64,000 bases of DNA from Sipunculus nudus (GCA_026874595.1 CM049310.1:84979056-85043055), one strand, 5' to 3'; counted from the first letter of the stretch, positions 47,576 through 60,182 are shown. The notes: generated by a model not told the origin, from the letters alone. Numbers and translations are program-made.

Positions 47576-48278
47576 TCACGTATTAAATTAGGATTCTTTT
47601 TCATATAAATTGACTTATGTCTGTCCTTTAGAATAAATCTAGGCTTTCCTTACTGGTTTAACCCACATGTACTTTATGGGGATTCCAGCTATTAGCTTAC
47701 TTAAGGAGATAATGGAAGCGATTTAACCATTAATGCAAATAAATAATGTGTTTTGCAGGCATGATTAGGTTTATATATAAGAAAGGGCCACCCCCGAAAA
47801 AAAAACCGGATCGGCTTTAGAATAATTTTAAATACACTGAATCATGCCATGTTTATTTATTCTTCAGTAATCTTGTATAAATTGTGTTTAAATACACGTT
47901 AAATAGATACAGTTATATTTAGTATATATAAAAATGATTTGTACGAATGTTTCAACTTTCTTCGGCATACCACATAGGCATTCAGTATGTATATTAGTTA
48001 TTGATGAACGGCAACATGATAATTTTATTGACAGTTATCTTTTTACGAGTAATACAAGTTTTATATGTATTAAATGTGTTTTTCTAGATAAAATGGAAAT
48101 CCATATTTATTTAAATACATAAGATTAAAGTTCAATATGGTCCGAACTCCTAAAATGAGCGTCATTACTACTTTATACACTGTTGCGTTCCTGTTCATTT
48201 AAGGTAATTTGATTCCAATATATTAAAATCGGTCACCACATAAAATGCCTGCATCAGCCAAAGTACAGCGTTGTAAGG
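47576..48278. other. No gene recognised
   Basis: AT-rich spacer between the first segmental copy and the TTAA element. One short plus-strand frame (47934-48122) has no family features. Confidence 0.5.
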
Positions 48279-48282
48279 TTAA

Positions 48283-48779
48283 AGGGGCCCAATCACCTAT
48301 AAAGCATGTTGAATAACACGAGAAATAGCCTCTTCCCTTTTAAATGAATTGGCACCTGCGAGACTATTGCCCTGCAACCGTTTACTTAGTCTGGTAAACG
48401 AATGTTAAAAACAGTGGACCGGGCGCGATCACATATGTAAGCATAAACACAGCGCATGCATCGCCGGGTTAAAAACATGTGTCCATCTGGAGATTCCCTG
48501 ACTGACTTCGTCCAAAAATGAAATACAAGTTCCTGCTGGCTGACACATCACGTGTCACGGCTCACAATCGGACCTCTGGTCACGCGGTATTGTTTTAGTA
48601 AACAAACACATGTAGACTGTGTTTACCAACACGCAGAGCCATAACAAGGTGCTTAACCGCCGTATGCGAAGTACTGAGCCTGTGTGCTGGGATGATTTTG
48701 CTGGTATATTTTTGTATAAAGCAACACTGAACTGTTAGTGTGGAAGAGTAGGCATAATAAAGCACCCGATTATGTCCCT
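48283..48779. mobile_element. TTAA-flanked MITE candidate
   Basis: About 497 bp between TTAA at 48279-48282 and TTAA at 48780-48783. Left end AGGGGCCCAATCACC; the reverse complement of the right end is AGGGACATAATCGGG, a short imperfect inverted repeat. No transposase frame. The TTAA flanks suggest a piggyBac-type element, but the ends differ from those at 7567-8027, so it is another family. Confidence 0.45.
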
Positions 48780-48783
48780 TTAA

Positions 48784-49969
48784 GATATATAGTAACATTG
48801 TCATACACACAGCAATAAAAATGTCTTTCTTAATCGCATATACTCTGTGTTGTTAATCGGAATTTTCAAATGTAGAGAGTACTCCTACCTATTTCGCCCC
48901 TCTGACAGACAGTATGTCGAGATGACAGAGTGCCTTGTTTAGGTTGGACATAACTTGTAACCATAGATTTAGATTTTCATTTGGGTTTGTAAATTTACAG
49001 TTATGTCTTTTGTTAATTCATCATTCGTTGTCTGATGTTAAACTCTTGTTTACCAGGACATCGAGATAAAAGGATAGATGACCGTTGCAGAGAATTTCTT
49101 CAGATAGATTCATGATTACTTAGGTAGATTTCACAGTGGCAAAAGTCAAACATGAACATCAATGGAGTACTTCTACATTTGTTGTGTGTAACGTGTGTAG
49201 GAAATACTGATGGATGCAGCCTATGATAAATCTTAACCCACACCTAGTTCTCTCTCACACACATTACTTCTGCAATAACTTCTGTGGACCTCATCGGTTT
49301 AAAAGAACTGAGGGGATTCGGTTCATAAATAATCTTTGTTAAATACGTTTTTACTACAATGCATTTTATATGGCCCTCTAAGAACCAGTATCCTCATTTT
49401 TTGACCGTCAGCTTTTAAAAGAAGCGCCGATATCTTATTGGGATGCCATATTGGACCATTAATAATCAGAAGAAGTTAGTCTTACACTCAGCTTAAAACT
49501 TATTTAACACTGCTTACATCTGGTCAATTTTTAGTTTTAATGTTTCTGAGAGCCACATTTTACTTAGTCAAGCTATATTGCTAATTTATCCCTGAATATA
49601 TTCTATAAATTCTAATACAATTCCCTGCATGTTATTCCAGGGGCAATTCAACAATTACATGAAGATACCAAAATGTTTCCTGTATGACTAGCTTTTACTG
49701 TTTCAGCATATAAGAACAATTCATAAGCTTCAAATCCTTGAACCCTTGTTTAAATCAGAGCATATCTACTAATAGAATAATCAGTGATGAGACCGTTTAA
49801 TAATACTTTTATCAATAAAAATATACAAGTAATACATATGAAGATTACATACCTGTGCGGGTGTCTCAATTGTGCTCGACTATGAATGTAACTGAATGAT
49901 ACAGTAGACCAAACACCTGGCCAGATGCCAAGGTAAATTTACTTTGCTGTATTAGTATTTGACAACCCA
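48784..49969. other. No gene recognised
   Basis: AT-rich sequence between the MITE candidate and the second segmental copy. A minus-strand CAG|GTATGT donor-like site at about 49855 has only a short open stretch before it and is not supported as an exon. Confidence 0.45.
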
Positions 49970-51020
49970 TGAACCATCGAGTGCGAGGGTTAAGGTCTGA
50001 AGTGCATGGCGGTTCATAGGGTTCTTTTTGTACCTAGATATTGGTCTGCTTTATTTACGTTGTCAACTTTTTGTACAAGGTACATACCAGCCAAAATATG
50101 CCGTAGATCCTATATGCTCGCGCTAAAATAGATTACATTATTATAAAATTTGAACAAAAAACAATCAGGGACCAACTGGAACAGCATCGATTTTTTTTTC
50201 TATATAGTAAAATCTGGAAATGCCTCACGAATGTTTCACTTTTAAGCATGGAACATTTTTCAGGGTTTTTTTTTTTTGGGGGGGGGGAGGGGATGGGGGT
50301 GGGGGGGGGGGGGGGGGAGGATCGGTGAGATTTGGGGTGGGAAGGGGGATGTAGCGGGGAGATTGGGGTGGGATTGAGGTCACGTTGGGACACTTCCCCT
50401 AACGTTTAAAGGGTTTTAAAAGTAACAATTAGCGCTTCCTTTTATCTGGGAATGAAACACCAACCTATTACAATCTTATATATATTGATCAAACTGTTTA
50501 TACAGTTTCGCTTTATTTCGTAAAATATATTTCAGGATAGTGGGGGTAAATATTCGAAAATTCTTACCAGGTTCCCTGATTTCAAACAGTTACGGGTTTT
50601 CATTAGCACTTCTGTGGCACTCCTCACATATTCTCAGCAAACAAGCTCTGGGGCAAAAGTACGGCATATGTAATTGAAATCATCCATCATATACTGCCAT
50701 GAGGCCCGGTGCTATAAATAAAGACCGATGAAAACATAAATTACAAGGTAAAATTTGCCGATAGGACAAATAGGAGACTTAAAAACCATGGGACCAAAAG
50801 TAACATTAAAAAACAATAGGCTTGACAAGACTTCTAACGGCGAGGTTCTTATGAATAAAGAATGCAGAATAACGATAAGATGGCATAAAGAAGTGAGGAG
50901 ACAACATTAACTATCGCATGAAATATGAGATCAGATTATTTATGCTCTCTTAATAAATTTTCCGTCGACCGTCTCCCGTATAAGTAGAATGAAAAGTAGA
51001 TTTACTGCGTCTTTGTATCT
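49970..51020. repeat. Segmental duplicate 2, copy 2
   Basis: Counterpart of 46634-47570, same orientation, 3.3 kb away. Its G-rich block (50278-50320) is longer, and the copy carries a roughly 100-bp extra segment after it (about 50400-50560). Confidence 0.75.
50278..50320. repeat. G-rich tract
   Basis: Over 40 bases almost entirely G with a few A/T interruptions, able in principle to form G-quadruplex. The minus-strand frame across it is proline-rich by composition only and is not a gene. Confidence 0.85.
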
Positions 51021-51164
51021 CTACAAACTGTTTATTTATGCACCAAGTAACGGAGTCTAACACATCTTTGGTGATTTTTGGGCCGAGGCTAAACAGCCAT
51101 TAAGCCTTTATTGTATGCTTACTATAAACCGGCGACTTTGTTTCCTCTGCCTGGCGTATACTTA

Positions 51165-51537
51165 GGGTGCTTTTCCATGTACGCGTTTTGCGAGCGTTTG
51201 CCGCGCGGCTACCGCGGGGCGAAAATCCGACCAGTTAAAAAGGTCATGTGCTATTTCCATGTATGCGAATTCCGCGCGGCAAACGCACGCGTCAGTTTTG
51301 GAATCTAGCAGTGCTGGATTTTTGCGTTTGCCGCGCGGCAAACGCAGGGGAATTCCGCCTAAATGACGTCACATGTGGGGTTTTCCCGTACTCGTATGTT
51401 CAAGTCCGTTCAGATGTGACAGGAAGGCATGCGATTGCCGCGCGGCAAACGCTTACAAAACGCTCACATGGAAAAGGACTGGCCGCGCGGCAAACGCATA
51501 CGTTTGACGCAACTGCCGCGCACATGGAAAAGCACCC
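51165..51537. mobile_element. Harbinger-like MITE with repeated GC palindromes
   Basis: 373 bp flanked by TTA at 51162-51164 and 51538-51540. The ends are inverted repeats: GGGTGCTTTTCCATGTACGCG and the reverse complement of the right end, GGGTGCTTTTCCATGTGCGCG (one mismatch in 21). A TTA (TWA) duplication is typical of PIF/Harbinger transposons. The interior repeats TTGCCGCGCGGCAAACGC-type words about six times, one of them a perfect 22-bp palindrome at 51324-51345. No transposase; the two overlapping frames only reflect the repeats. Confidence 0.8.
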
Positions 51538-51540
51538 TTA

Positions 51541-53197
51541 TGCATGACCGGCACCGAGCATTTTGATGTTTAACAGGCGGGAGGTCACTCAGGCGTGCCG
51601 GATTCGAGGATACTGTTAACGTAATAAGGAATTCGTTATTCGTTATAATTCGAATTCGTTCGTTCTCGGCAAGGGTATCAGAGCCGGAAAAGCAAATTTC
51701 CTGATTAAAATTTTATAACAAAAAATGAAAAGAATCCATTTTCAATCAGTGCGGCGTATTACGCAGAGTTAACAGATACCGGATTAAACGGGTCCACCTG
51801 TACAGTGAACTAGTAAATATGGGTTCCAGGGAAGGTTTATGCAAAGTGTCAATTCTAGTTATTCAAACTATGTTGAATACATACTATTGGCAATTACCCA
51901 CAAAAGAACATATATGTACAAGAATGAAATATTATCAACGTGGAACAAAATACACCTCTTAACGGCCTTATTACACAGGAGCCCTGTGCAGCACATCCTG
52001 TTTGATAAATATACACAAGTCAATGTTTTGGTTCAAAGTGCAAGGCAGAGTGTTATCAGATGCGTTCAGCTACTTCAGTTTGTTTTGATTCTATCACAAA
52101 TGCCTGATTGTTTTGATTTATGGTTTGACTTACATTAAAATTGCTATCCTCTCTTCAGTACTACCGCATTGAAGAAAGATTTTATCTATCTTGTCCAGGG
52201 GAATAATTTCAAAATAGCATGTAAAGGCTACATCATATAAATCGTAATGATGTAATTTTTAAGGTAAGTCATGATTTGTTACCATATAATTCTTGACTTG
52301 AAGAAATACTGCATAGAGCTAGTATAGGACGTTTATAAAGCTGTTTGTGTAATCACCTTGCATAAGTATTCTTGTTAAATAATAATAATAAATGACAAAA
52401 AAAGGCAAGGGTTAAAAACAAAAATGAATTGTCCCTGGCAAAAGTCTTCGGGTTATATTTATTGAATGTATATTTGTCTCCTGCCCCTAAATCTCCTTAT
52501 ACTGAACCAGCTATATAAGGTCTATTGAAACCCCTAATAAATTAAAATTATCTGTGCTCTGCTGGGTCCGGTGATAGTTTGTCATTCTAAAAGACTTCAC
52601 TCTTACTCATTAAAAAATCATATATACATATATACCTTACAGAGTACATCTCTTCGCAAGATGTCCACCTCGCTGATCAATAATAGTTCTACATAAATGT
52701 GTATATTGAACCTTATATGAGGTGGTTAGGGTGATGCTTTGATATGTTTTTATGAGCAAAGCAGTGAATGACCAAAGAGAAGGTGCATTTAATTCGTCCA
52801 AGTCCTTTGCATGTAATATTTTAAACCGATGATAAATCTTGATTTTTTGGACTTAAATAAAAATAAGCAAAGATGCAGTCATATGAGAATAAAGTAGTAG
52901 ACATATTTTATTATTATGTTACATTATGCATATTTCAGGTGGTGGGTACTCGTTGTCATTCGAGGTATTTTTATCTGATGGTATCTCATTGGTATCCTTT
53001 AGAAATAGCTTTATAAAGAAGATACAAGCATTATGACAACAGAGAAGCAAACATGTATACTATATCAAAATGTTTATTTCATACTAATAATATATATATA
53101 TATTTAATGATATAATAATATATAAAAATAACGAACTGTATCAGGCAGTAGGAAAAATTGATTGAAAATTTCAGGAAATTCATAAATTGACTCACTT

Positions 53198-53198
<1 letters not shown>
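51541..53198. other. No gene recognised
   Basis: AT-rich. A plus-strand frame of 99 codons (51839-52138) is not recognised and lacks splice support. About 52476-52535 shares TCCTGCCCCTAAATCT and TATACT with 63590-63630, a minor interspersed repeat. Confidence 0.45.

Positions 53199-53263
<65 letters not shown>
53199..53263. repeat. TA microsatellite
   Basis: Uninterrupted (AT)n of about 65 bp. Confidence 0.95.
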
Positions 53264-53267
<4 letters not shown>

Positions 53268-53491
53268 TTCATTAAATAGTATTGCTTGACAATGCTATAA
53301 CGGATAACGTCATTATTTTGGTTCAAAGTTAAATGTGGTGTGAATAATGTTATCAGCCAAAGTCAGCAGAAATTATAAATTACTCGAACCTCTTATGACT
53401 TTGTTGCAACTGAATGATTGTGGCAGTCAGCTACAAATACAGACCTTTTCTTCTTGCTTAAACTGACCGAGCAGTCTCCGGTTGACTTGAT

Positions 53492-53593
53492 TTATCTCTT
53501 CACAATATTTTCATCCCGGAAGTCAGAAAAAATAACGGTATAACTGCCTTTGTATGTATCCAGCGTGTATTTGTAAGCAGGTTGGCGTTTTGC
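53492..53593 (-). CDS. Terminal exon candidate, tyrosine-rich tail
   Basis: Minus strand: acceptor CTAATATTTTAG, then 33 codons in phase 0 and a TAA at 53492-53494. It reads AKRQPAYKYTLDTYKGSYTV and ends FSDFRDENIVKR. The codon content is protein-like and polar, with four Tyr in 33 residues, as in a short cytoplasmic tail or a C-terminus. No family recognised, and the upstream exon was not found; the nearest same-strand candidates lie beyond 58 kb. Confidence 0.35.
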   Translation of the reverse strand, partial: AKRQPAYKYTLDTYKGSYTVIFSDFRDENIVKR

Positions 53594-54663
53594 CTAAAAT
53601 ATTAGAAGTGTTATATTATTTAAATTTTAGGATGAATAATCAGATAAGGGAAAGAAGATGTTTGCGTATAATTATGAATAGTTATTTTGTCTTAAAAAAT
53701 TAAACCATTCCATTGTTTTCTCTTAAACAGTTTACTCCGCTCATTCAGTGTATCGACTGTAATAATATATTTTTCTTCTAAAAATATATAGGCAGCTAAA
53801 GAACAATCTTACGGATATTATATTATTTTGACCTAAATATCCCATGTGCCGAAACAAACTTCAGTAATCCAACATTACTGCACATAAGCTATATCTATAA
53901 CACAACGTTGCGTCCCATTTATGCTAACATAGTCAAATGAGCAAAACCTTACATTCACGTCTAAGGAAATAAATTTGGGAAATCACCGATAGGAGGCGTC
54001 AGCCTATAAGCCTATTTCATTGACATAAGAGTGACCGAGTGAACTGCGATGTACGGTTGATAATTCAGGGATCGATGATCGAAGCGCGCATCGATGAAAT
54101 TAACATTAGTTAAAACTGATACTCTGTATCCATTGTTGCTAAAGATTATCGCATTTTAGCATCCTCATTCCCTTAATACATCATCTCCCTCCATCATTCA
54201 GTCCCACGTGATAACATAAAACTAAAAAGTACATCTGGGTATGTTTTATGTTGAAATATGCACTTGAAAGTGAAAAAACAAAATCAAAACCGTAATATCC
54301 GTTTTAAGTTGAATATGTGTTTGTAAAACGTAAATTTTTGTTTAGCCTTTGGCCCTCTTTGTTTCCATTGTTGCGCAACTCATTATTTGAACTTTTAAAT
54401 CTCATATAATATCATATAAATAATATACCATACAAATAACATAAAAAGATAATATACTATTGCTAAAAATTATTGTATTTTTCCTTGCTTTATATACGAA
54501 TTACATTCATTATTAGTATTCAAAAAGAAAATTCTCTGTACCACAAAAAGTATTTAATAAATTTATTTTTCAGGCTAGCTTGATGAGCAAGATCTTAAGC
54601 GAACAGGATCTACAGTGCACGTGCTGTACATCAGTTCTGCATGATCAAAATACACTACGATCA

Positions 54664-54728
54664 TGGAAATTACTATCACGGGGTACTTCGTCTTCCTGGT
54701 TATTTGTGAAACATTTATTCTTACAATG
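54664..54728 (+). CDS. Signal-peptide-like first exon candidate
   Basis: ATG at 54664 opens MEITITGYFVFLVICETFILT, a convincing hydrophobic leader, followed by ACAAT|GTAAAG, a reasonable donor (phase 2). Without splicing the frame ends at a TAA two codons later. No downstream plus-strand exon was identified, so this could be chance. Confidence 0.25.
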
Positions 54729-56092
54729 TAAAGTGTATATCACAAACACACGTTAATGTGTAATGTGCATGTACATACAAGTAGCCTTAGCCCCGACCTA
54801 TTTTTATTGTGCATTTGTATTTGTGGATATGGCAAATCAACATTTATTTTAAAAAATAACACAAAAATCTACTGAACTTGCCAGTTTTGAAAAGTATGTT
54901 AAGACTTTTACACACTTTTTAAAGATTTTTACACACATTCACAAACATATGTATATATTGGTTTAGAGGCCGAAAGACTACCTTATCTCAGTTGCTAATT
55001 TTACCATATAAACTAATTTCTTATTGAAATATTTGAATTATGATGATACGAAATAACCTTTGAATAAATGCATCTTATCCATTCTTGCCCCCACATGTAA
55101 CTATATCTAGCTTTCTTGTATAAAGTTTCTATTAGCCTTAATCGGGGAGATGGATGTTTCATAATTAGGGGGGGGGGAAGAGTAAAAGAGAGCAATAATT
55201 ACACGTTACTTGGTAACTTAAAATGTCCAACCTCGACCTGAAATAATCCACAAGCCAAATATAATAGCAAGTATGTTGTCTTTACATATCATATAAATAA
55301 ACGATCGTACGATTAAAGAAATGACAATGGAAGGAAATGGAAACCTTACTCAAAGCAATATGTGTGTAATGTGTATCTTAATTATTGTATCAGACTACAA
55401 TCTGCCATTTTGGCCGACGGGCAATTTGCTTCAATGTCTGACTGAGAGTATTTTCGTTTCGGATCCAGTAACCTAATCCGTAACTGATTGATTCCTCCAA
55501 GACATTTAAAACCTTTTGCAACCAGGATGTAGCGAGTAAAATGTCATTAAGCAAAAACAAGCGAATAAAACCCGCATCTGGTTATCTGGTTATCTGGTTA
55601 TGTCAAAGTCACCTACAGACACATGCGGTGCTTAAAGAGATAAAAACACTGGTTGTGTCGTTGTATCTTGTACTAAGGAGTTCCTGATATAAACTTGTTT
55701 GTACCGTATCATTTATTTGTGTGTGTGTGTGTGAGTGAATGATCCCCTAACAGTTTAACTAAAAGGATTGAAATGTTTATCTTCCTGCCCTTAATGTTAA
55801 GGCAGGAAAGGCCTTTCCGTCTTATGAATCGTATTGCTTATTTATAGCTGATGATATAGCACAAACCTGTTCGCTTCTTAATCGCTGTATTGTAATTCAT
55901 AATGATACCATTATGTTTCTGATCATTGTATGTACTGTAGTCAAAATGGTTGTCAATGTATATACATATAATATATATAACTTATAATATCAGTAATAAT
56001 ATTCGCTCATTTTTATAATCTGAAAGTTTAAATTTCATGTTTATTTTATCTTTTTCTTTCTATCTCTCTCTATAAATGTATATAAATATATG

Positions 56093-56143
<51 letters not shown>

Positions 56144-57556
56144 CTCGGAAGTTGCGGTGAAATGATATCATCTTGTGGGCTTATGTTCATTCTCAATGTT
56201 CATTCTGATATTACATGTACATTTTTATTTCTCATTGGTGTTACGTGTTTCCAAGTAGGAATAACAGGTTATTATATATACAATGTTTTAGGTAATTTTT
56301 ACATAAATATTTGACTTCTGTCAGTGGAATTAACTAAACATATTATGATTCGGCTAATCATACTATACCGTTTGTTATACAAAGCAAATGTTGATGTGTC
56401 ACAGAATATTACATATACAAATACAAATACATAAAAGCAAATGGAAACAAAAACACGTATTCTCCCGTAATATAGACAATTTAATATGACATAATATGAC
56501 AATTTAACATGTCGTAGACTGTTGTTTAATGGCCAGCGTCGAGTTACATATGTAATAGTGATCAAGAAGAACATGATCATAATAAAGCTGGTGAAGGAGG
56601 AAAGGATCTAAATGACACTATGTCTTGCATGTAGATCACCTGATTTACATATTATAAATTATCCCTTTTACCTCAAAGCATCGCATACGAAATTTTACAC
56701 CATGTATTTAATGGAAAATATTTATCATATTAAATAAGTAGGGCAACCGAGTCATGTAAATACGCTAACATTGATTTATCCAAGCTGGGGCTTTGTTGTT
56801 ATACCTTATACACAAAGTATCTGTATTTTCATATTTATCTCAATATTTATATAAACGATAATTAGCCATTCAAGCATGTACAGATGCAGCTTTGTGTTGT
56901 ATGTGAAAGAATTAAAGCCGGTGGTGGTCAATCAAACAGTGCATTAACCGATGATCAAGCAGGGAATCCTTAGTCGGGACTTTTTCTTGTTTGAGGTCCC
57001 CTTGTCGCATTCACATTCGGATAGATCACAGATTATGACCTGGTGTTTGGTTCCTCATGGGCACACAATATTCTTCTTGACTAATGCAAACGGGCTTTGA
57101 TCCCCCAAAGGGTCATCCACATTCGTAGAAGTTGCGGTATTTATTCGATGACCTAAGATTACAAAAATAGACAGGCTCATGTGAGCATTATTCATACAGC
57201 ATTGGAACAATTGACCCATGGGTCTTGACGCTCGGGTGTTATGCATGGCAACTTAGCTCAGCTTTAAAAGGAAGAATTTTAATATTTGGCCCATATAAAA
57301 AATATAATGTTAATGACCTACTTATTTTAGAATGAAATAACTTTCGACGGAGGAACTAAAGATGGTACCACTAGTTCCGTAACACCGATTAGGCTCTAGG
57401 CGATCTACAATAGCAGGGCAACAATAGTTTTATTTAATGAAATGAAAGGAATTGTAGATCATAATCACAACCCATGTCAGAGTAAACGACATTTTAATAA
57501 AAGTGGAGCTTTATTAGTCATCTGAATCGTTTCTGTTGAATTTTTACATATCATAA
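54729..57556. other. No gene recognised
   Basis: AT-rich. Holds three copies of ATCTGGTTAT (55574-55604), a short GT tract (55721-55732), a TA microsatellite (56096-56142) and, near 57210-57232, a solo end of the 2262/25919 repeat family (GACCCATGGGTC...GACGCTC). No supported coding region. Confidence 0.5.
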
Positions 57557-57910
57557 CACATTCACTGCCAAGCCCATGTTCACCCCCAGTGCCAGGGCCA
57601 TACACATGGACCCAAGCAGCCCCGAGAGCTGCAGTGGTACCAAGACCAGGTGCTAATTACCTGATAAGAAGGTGTGACTTCGGATAATACAGGAGCAAAA
57701 AAAATTCGTCGGAGGTGTGAAGTTGGGCACTGAGCCAAAGTACCGCGATAGTAGTCAAAGCATGGCTCTGGTGGACTGGTCTTATAGCGTCTACGTTGAC
57801 GCCAGCATAAAACTAACAACTGATTCAAATAAAGATCTATATTTATTGTAAATGATGAACTTAAAAAAATGTGTATGTTGGCTTGTGGTGGGAGTCTGTT
57901 CCTTTTTCAT

Positions 57911-57950
57911 AATCGATCATCGGTTTGAGCAAACCGACTGATGATCGATT
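57911..57950. repeat. Imperfect inverted repeat (hairpin)
   Basis: AATCGATCATCGGTTTG and CAAACCGACTGATGATCGATT face each other across two bases. They pair except for a 4-base bulge. It lies inside the candidate TTAA element. Confidence 0.6.
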
Positions 57951-58365
57951 ATTAATCGGTTCAGACAAATATATGCAATTATCAAAGAAAAATGCAATTA
58001 TCGGTGAAACTCTACCTGCGTTTCCCCGGCAGGTATTCTCCTGTCGTGCACGTGCGTAACAATCCTTCCACTTATAAAGATACAATCAGACTAATTTTAA
58101 GGATCAAATTAAACGATCGGCAACGTCGGGTAATATCTTTCTATATGGGAATTAAGAGCATCTAAGAATGTAAGGCCCATAGAGGGGCTGTTTTCTAGTA
58201 CATGAAGGCAGATTTTATGGGCCCAGGTGCGCTTGGGGCAGATCATACCAAAAAAGAAAAAATTGCAGGCTAGTAAAAAAAAATATCAAGCCAATATCCA
58301 AATACTCGACAGGCCAGGTTAGCCCCAACAAAGAATTCTTTTAAGGACGGCCTAAACAGCGGCAC

Positions 58366-58592
58366 CTGGCATCGGTTGAATTTATTATTTTTAAGAGAAT
58401 CTGGCAAAATTGGCATAGATCTGGAGAATTTATTGAGTATTTTAACGCCATCCCGCCCATATTATGCAATGTACATCTCGTTAGAAAACTCTCCGCCAAT
58501 TCTGCAGCTCCCTGATAGTTCACAGATAATAGGTTTAATAAGTCCTCCGTCCTCGCATCTACCGTGTCATCCTCAGTTACATACAGACTCAT
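58366..58592 (-). CDS. Open frame of unknown function, possible first exon
   Basis: Minus strand: ATG at 58590-58592 begins MSLYVTEDDTVDARTEDLLN, then LLSVNYQGAAELAESFLTRC. The frame stays open to a TAA at 58341, with a CAG|GTGCCG donor-like site at 58366. The amphipathic helical pattern recalls a death-fold/CARD-like domain, but no diagnostic residue was recognised. It lies between the inverted ends of the candidate TTAA element, which lowers the chance that it is a host gene. An overlapping plus-strand frame is likely its shadow. Confidence 0.3.
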
Positions 58593-58892
58593 TTTATGGA
58601 GCGAGGAATGTGGTAAAAATGGAAGAATAATTTTTGCCTAAACATAAAGGCATTCTGGAAAGAAAACAATCATTATTATGATGTAATCGATAGTTGCCTT
58701 TCGAAATCGAGCGCTTGAAAGTGGCAGCAAACCGACTGACTTTCGATAAAACTCGATGATCGGCCCACCACTAATGTAGGCGCGAATGCTAAATCGGGAA
58801 GATTCAAATGACTGAGAGGCACTGACAAATATAAGCCAATATACATTTATGTCATATTATGATAAACAGACAGTGTGGTAATAGATCTAGAA

Positions 58893-58976
58893 TGGCGCAG
58901 TGGTTAGAACAGGTGATTCGTAAGTGTAATACGGCTGATCGCGTGAGTTCAATCCTACGCGACGAAGCTTTTTTTT
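58893..58976 (+). mobile_element. tRNA-like SINE head
   Basis: Box A TGGCGCAGTGG (58893-58903) and box B GAGTTCAATCC (58945-58955) sit at tRNA-like spacing, followed by a T run (58969-58976) that would end Pol III transcription. The anticodon arm does not pair, so this is not a working tRNA but a tRNA-derived SINE head or tRNA pseudogene. Confidence 0.55.
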
Positions 58977-60182
58977 GTCATACAAACATGTAGTTTTAGT
59001 GTTCAAACATACATTTTTTACACTTTTATAATGAACACAGGGATTCTACCAATCAATATAATTATAAAAAAATATAATTTTACATTTCACATGTAATTTT
59101 CACACATAGTCATATTCACTTTATATATACCGACATGCTTGAGCCTTGAAGACCTCGTCATTGTCACAGTCACACGAAACACGGAGATTATTTCAGTTTT
59201 GCAATTTACGAGCATTTGTTCCTCAAGTTACTAATATATGCATATATCTATATATAAGTAAATAAGGAACAAGAAATAAGCCGAAAGAATCAATTGCAGC
59301 CGCGTTCTGATTACACTGCCGATCTGTGTGTCAATCATGTGGCACGCGCCCTTTGTTGTTGATTGTGCAATACCCTGTCCTCGCGGGGCAATAAACCTGA
59401 ACGACCTCACGCTTTGCTATCTTGAGTTCACACCGAAGGTGCGATCTATCACACGTCGGTCTCCCAACCAGATCTGTCGTAAATAAGTGGCAAAAACATG
59501 TTCTAATATAAAACTAGCTACATATTTTTACGATCCTCCTTTTGGTTTGATTCAAAATAGTATTCTTACAAGGAATCGACTTCAAACTGAAGCGGACGTA
59601 AAGTTATTTCACGGCAATGGACTGGAGCCGTGGATTTTGTCACCATCTACACATCTTTCCTGCTTTAGAATGATGCAGCGCACTGTTGAATAACAAATAA
59701 TTCATTTACTGCGAGACTATTTTAAAAATGGTCTACTACTCATCTGCAAAGAATTCATTGATTAGTTTATGAGAATTTCTGCTGAAAACGGCTTATAAAT
59801 AAATGACGTGTATACACGTGCTTGGCACTGGGGGAATCATAATAAATGACGGGTATACACGTCATTGGCAGCGAATGTGTTAAATAATTCGTTGAGCCAT
59901 ATTTAACTTTAGTGCTCGTCGACAGAAATATGTATAAAAGGGTCAATAGTTTAATCTTTTTGATCCATTTGGAAACCGGTGTTAACAAAATATCACTAAG
60001 TGGAGTTTTAAATGTCAATATAGCTGTGTTTTCGCAGTCGATATGTCTTTATAATTTTGGTGGTTCTGCTTTCAGATAGATGATTCAGACAATGCAGACT
60101 TGCTAGATTATTGTTTTAGAATCCAATAGTACAGATCAATCATTTGCTACAGGAAACGAGGCAATAAACTCATCTATCGAAT
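58977..60182. other. No gene recognised
   Basis: Right part of the candidate TTAA element followed by AT-rich sequence. A plus-strand frame at 59487-59693 has no family features. Confidence 0.45.

Larger units (their letters stand above)
57557..59879. mobile_element. Candidate 2.3-kb TTAA-type transposon
   Basis: The left end CACATTCACTGCCAAGCCC and the right end TTGGCAGCGAATGTG are inverted repeats sharing CACATTCnCTGCCAA. Further in, CCCCCAGTGCCA on the left matches TGGCACTGGGGG on the right, so the inverted terminal regions extend over about 70 bp. The right flank is TTAA (59880-59883) and the left flank ATAA (57553-57556), a one-base variant. The right end contains ACGTGTATACACGT, a perfect palindrome. 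No transposase frame inside; the open frame at 58341-58592 and the tRNA-like SINE near 58893 lie within it. piggyBac-type by its flanks; non-autonomous or old. Confidence 0.5.

Noticed and set aside
50133-50393. Proline-rich minus-strand open frame
   Set aside because: It arises from G tracts and GGGGT repeats inside a non-coding segmental duplicate.
51111-51547. Two overlapping plus-strand open frames rich in RAA and RQT repeats
   Set aside because: They translate the repeated GC palindromes of the Harbinger-like MITE; there is no transposase similarity.
58893-58976. Functional tRNA gene
   Set aside because: Boxes A and B are good, but the anticodon and T stems do not pair properly, so it is called a tRNA-like SINE head.
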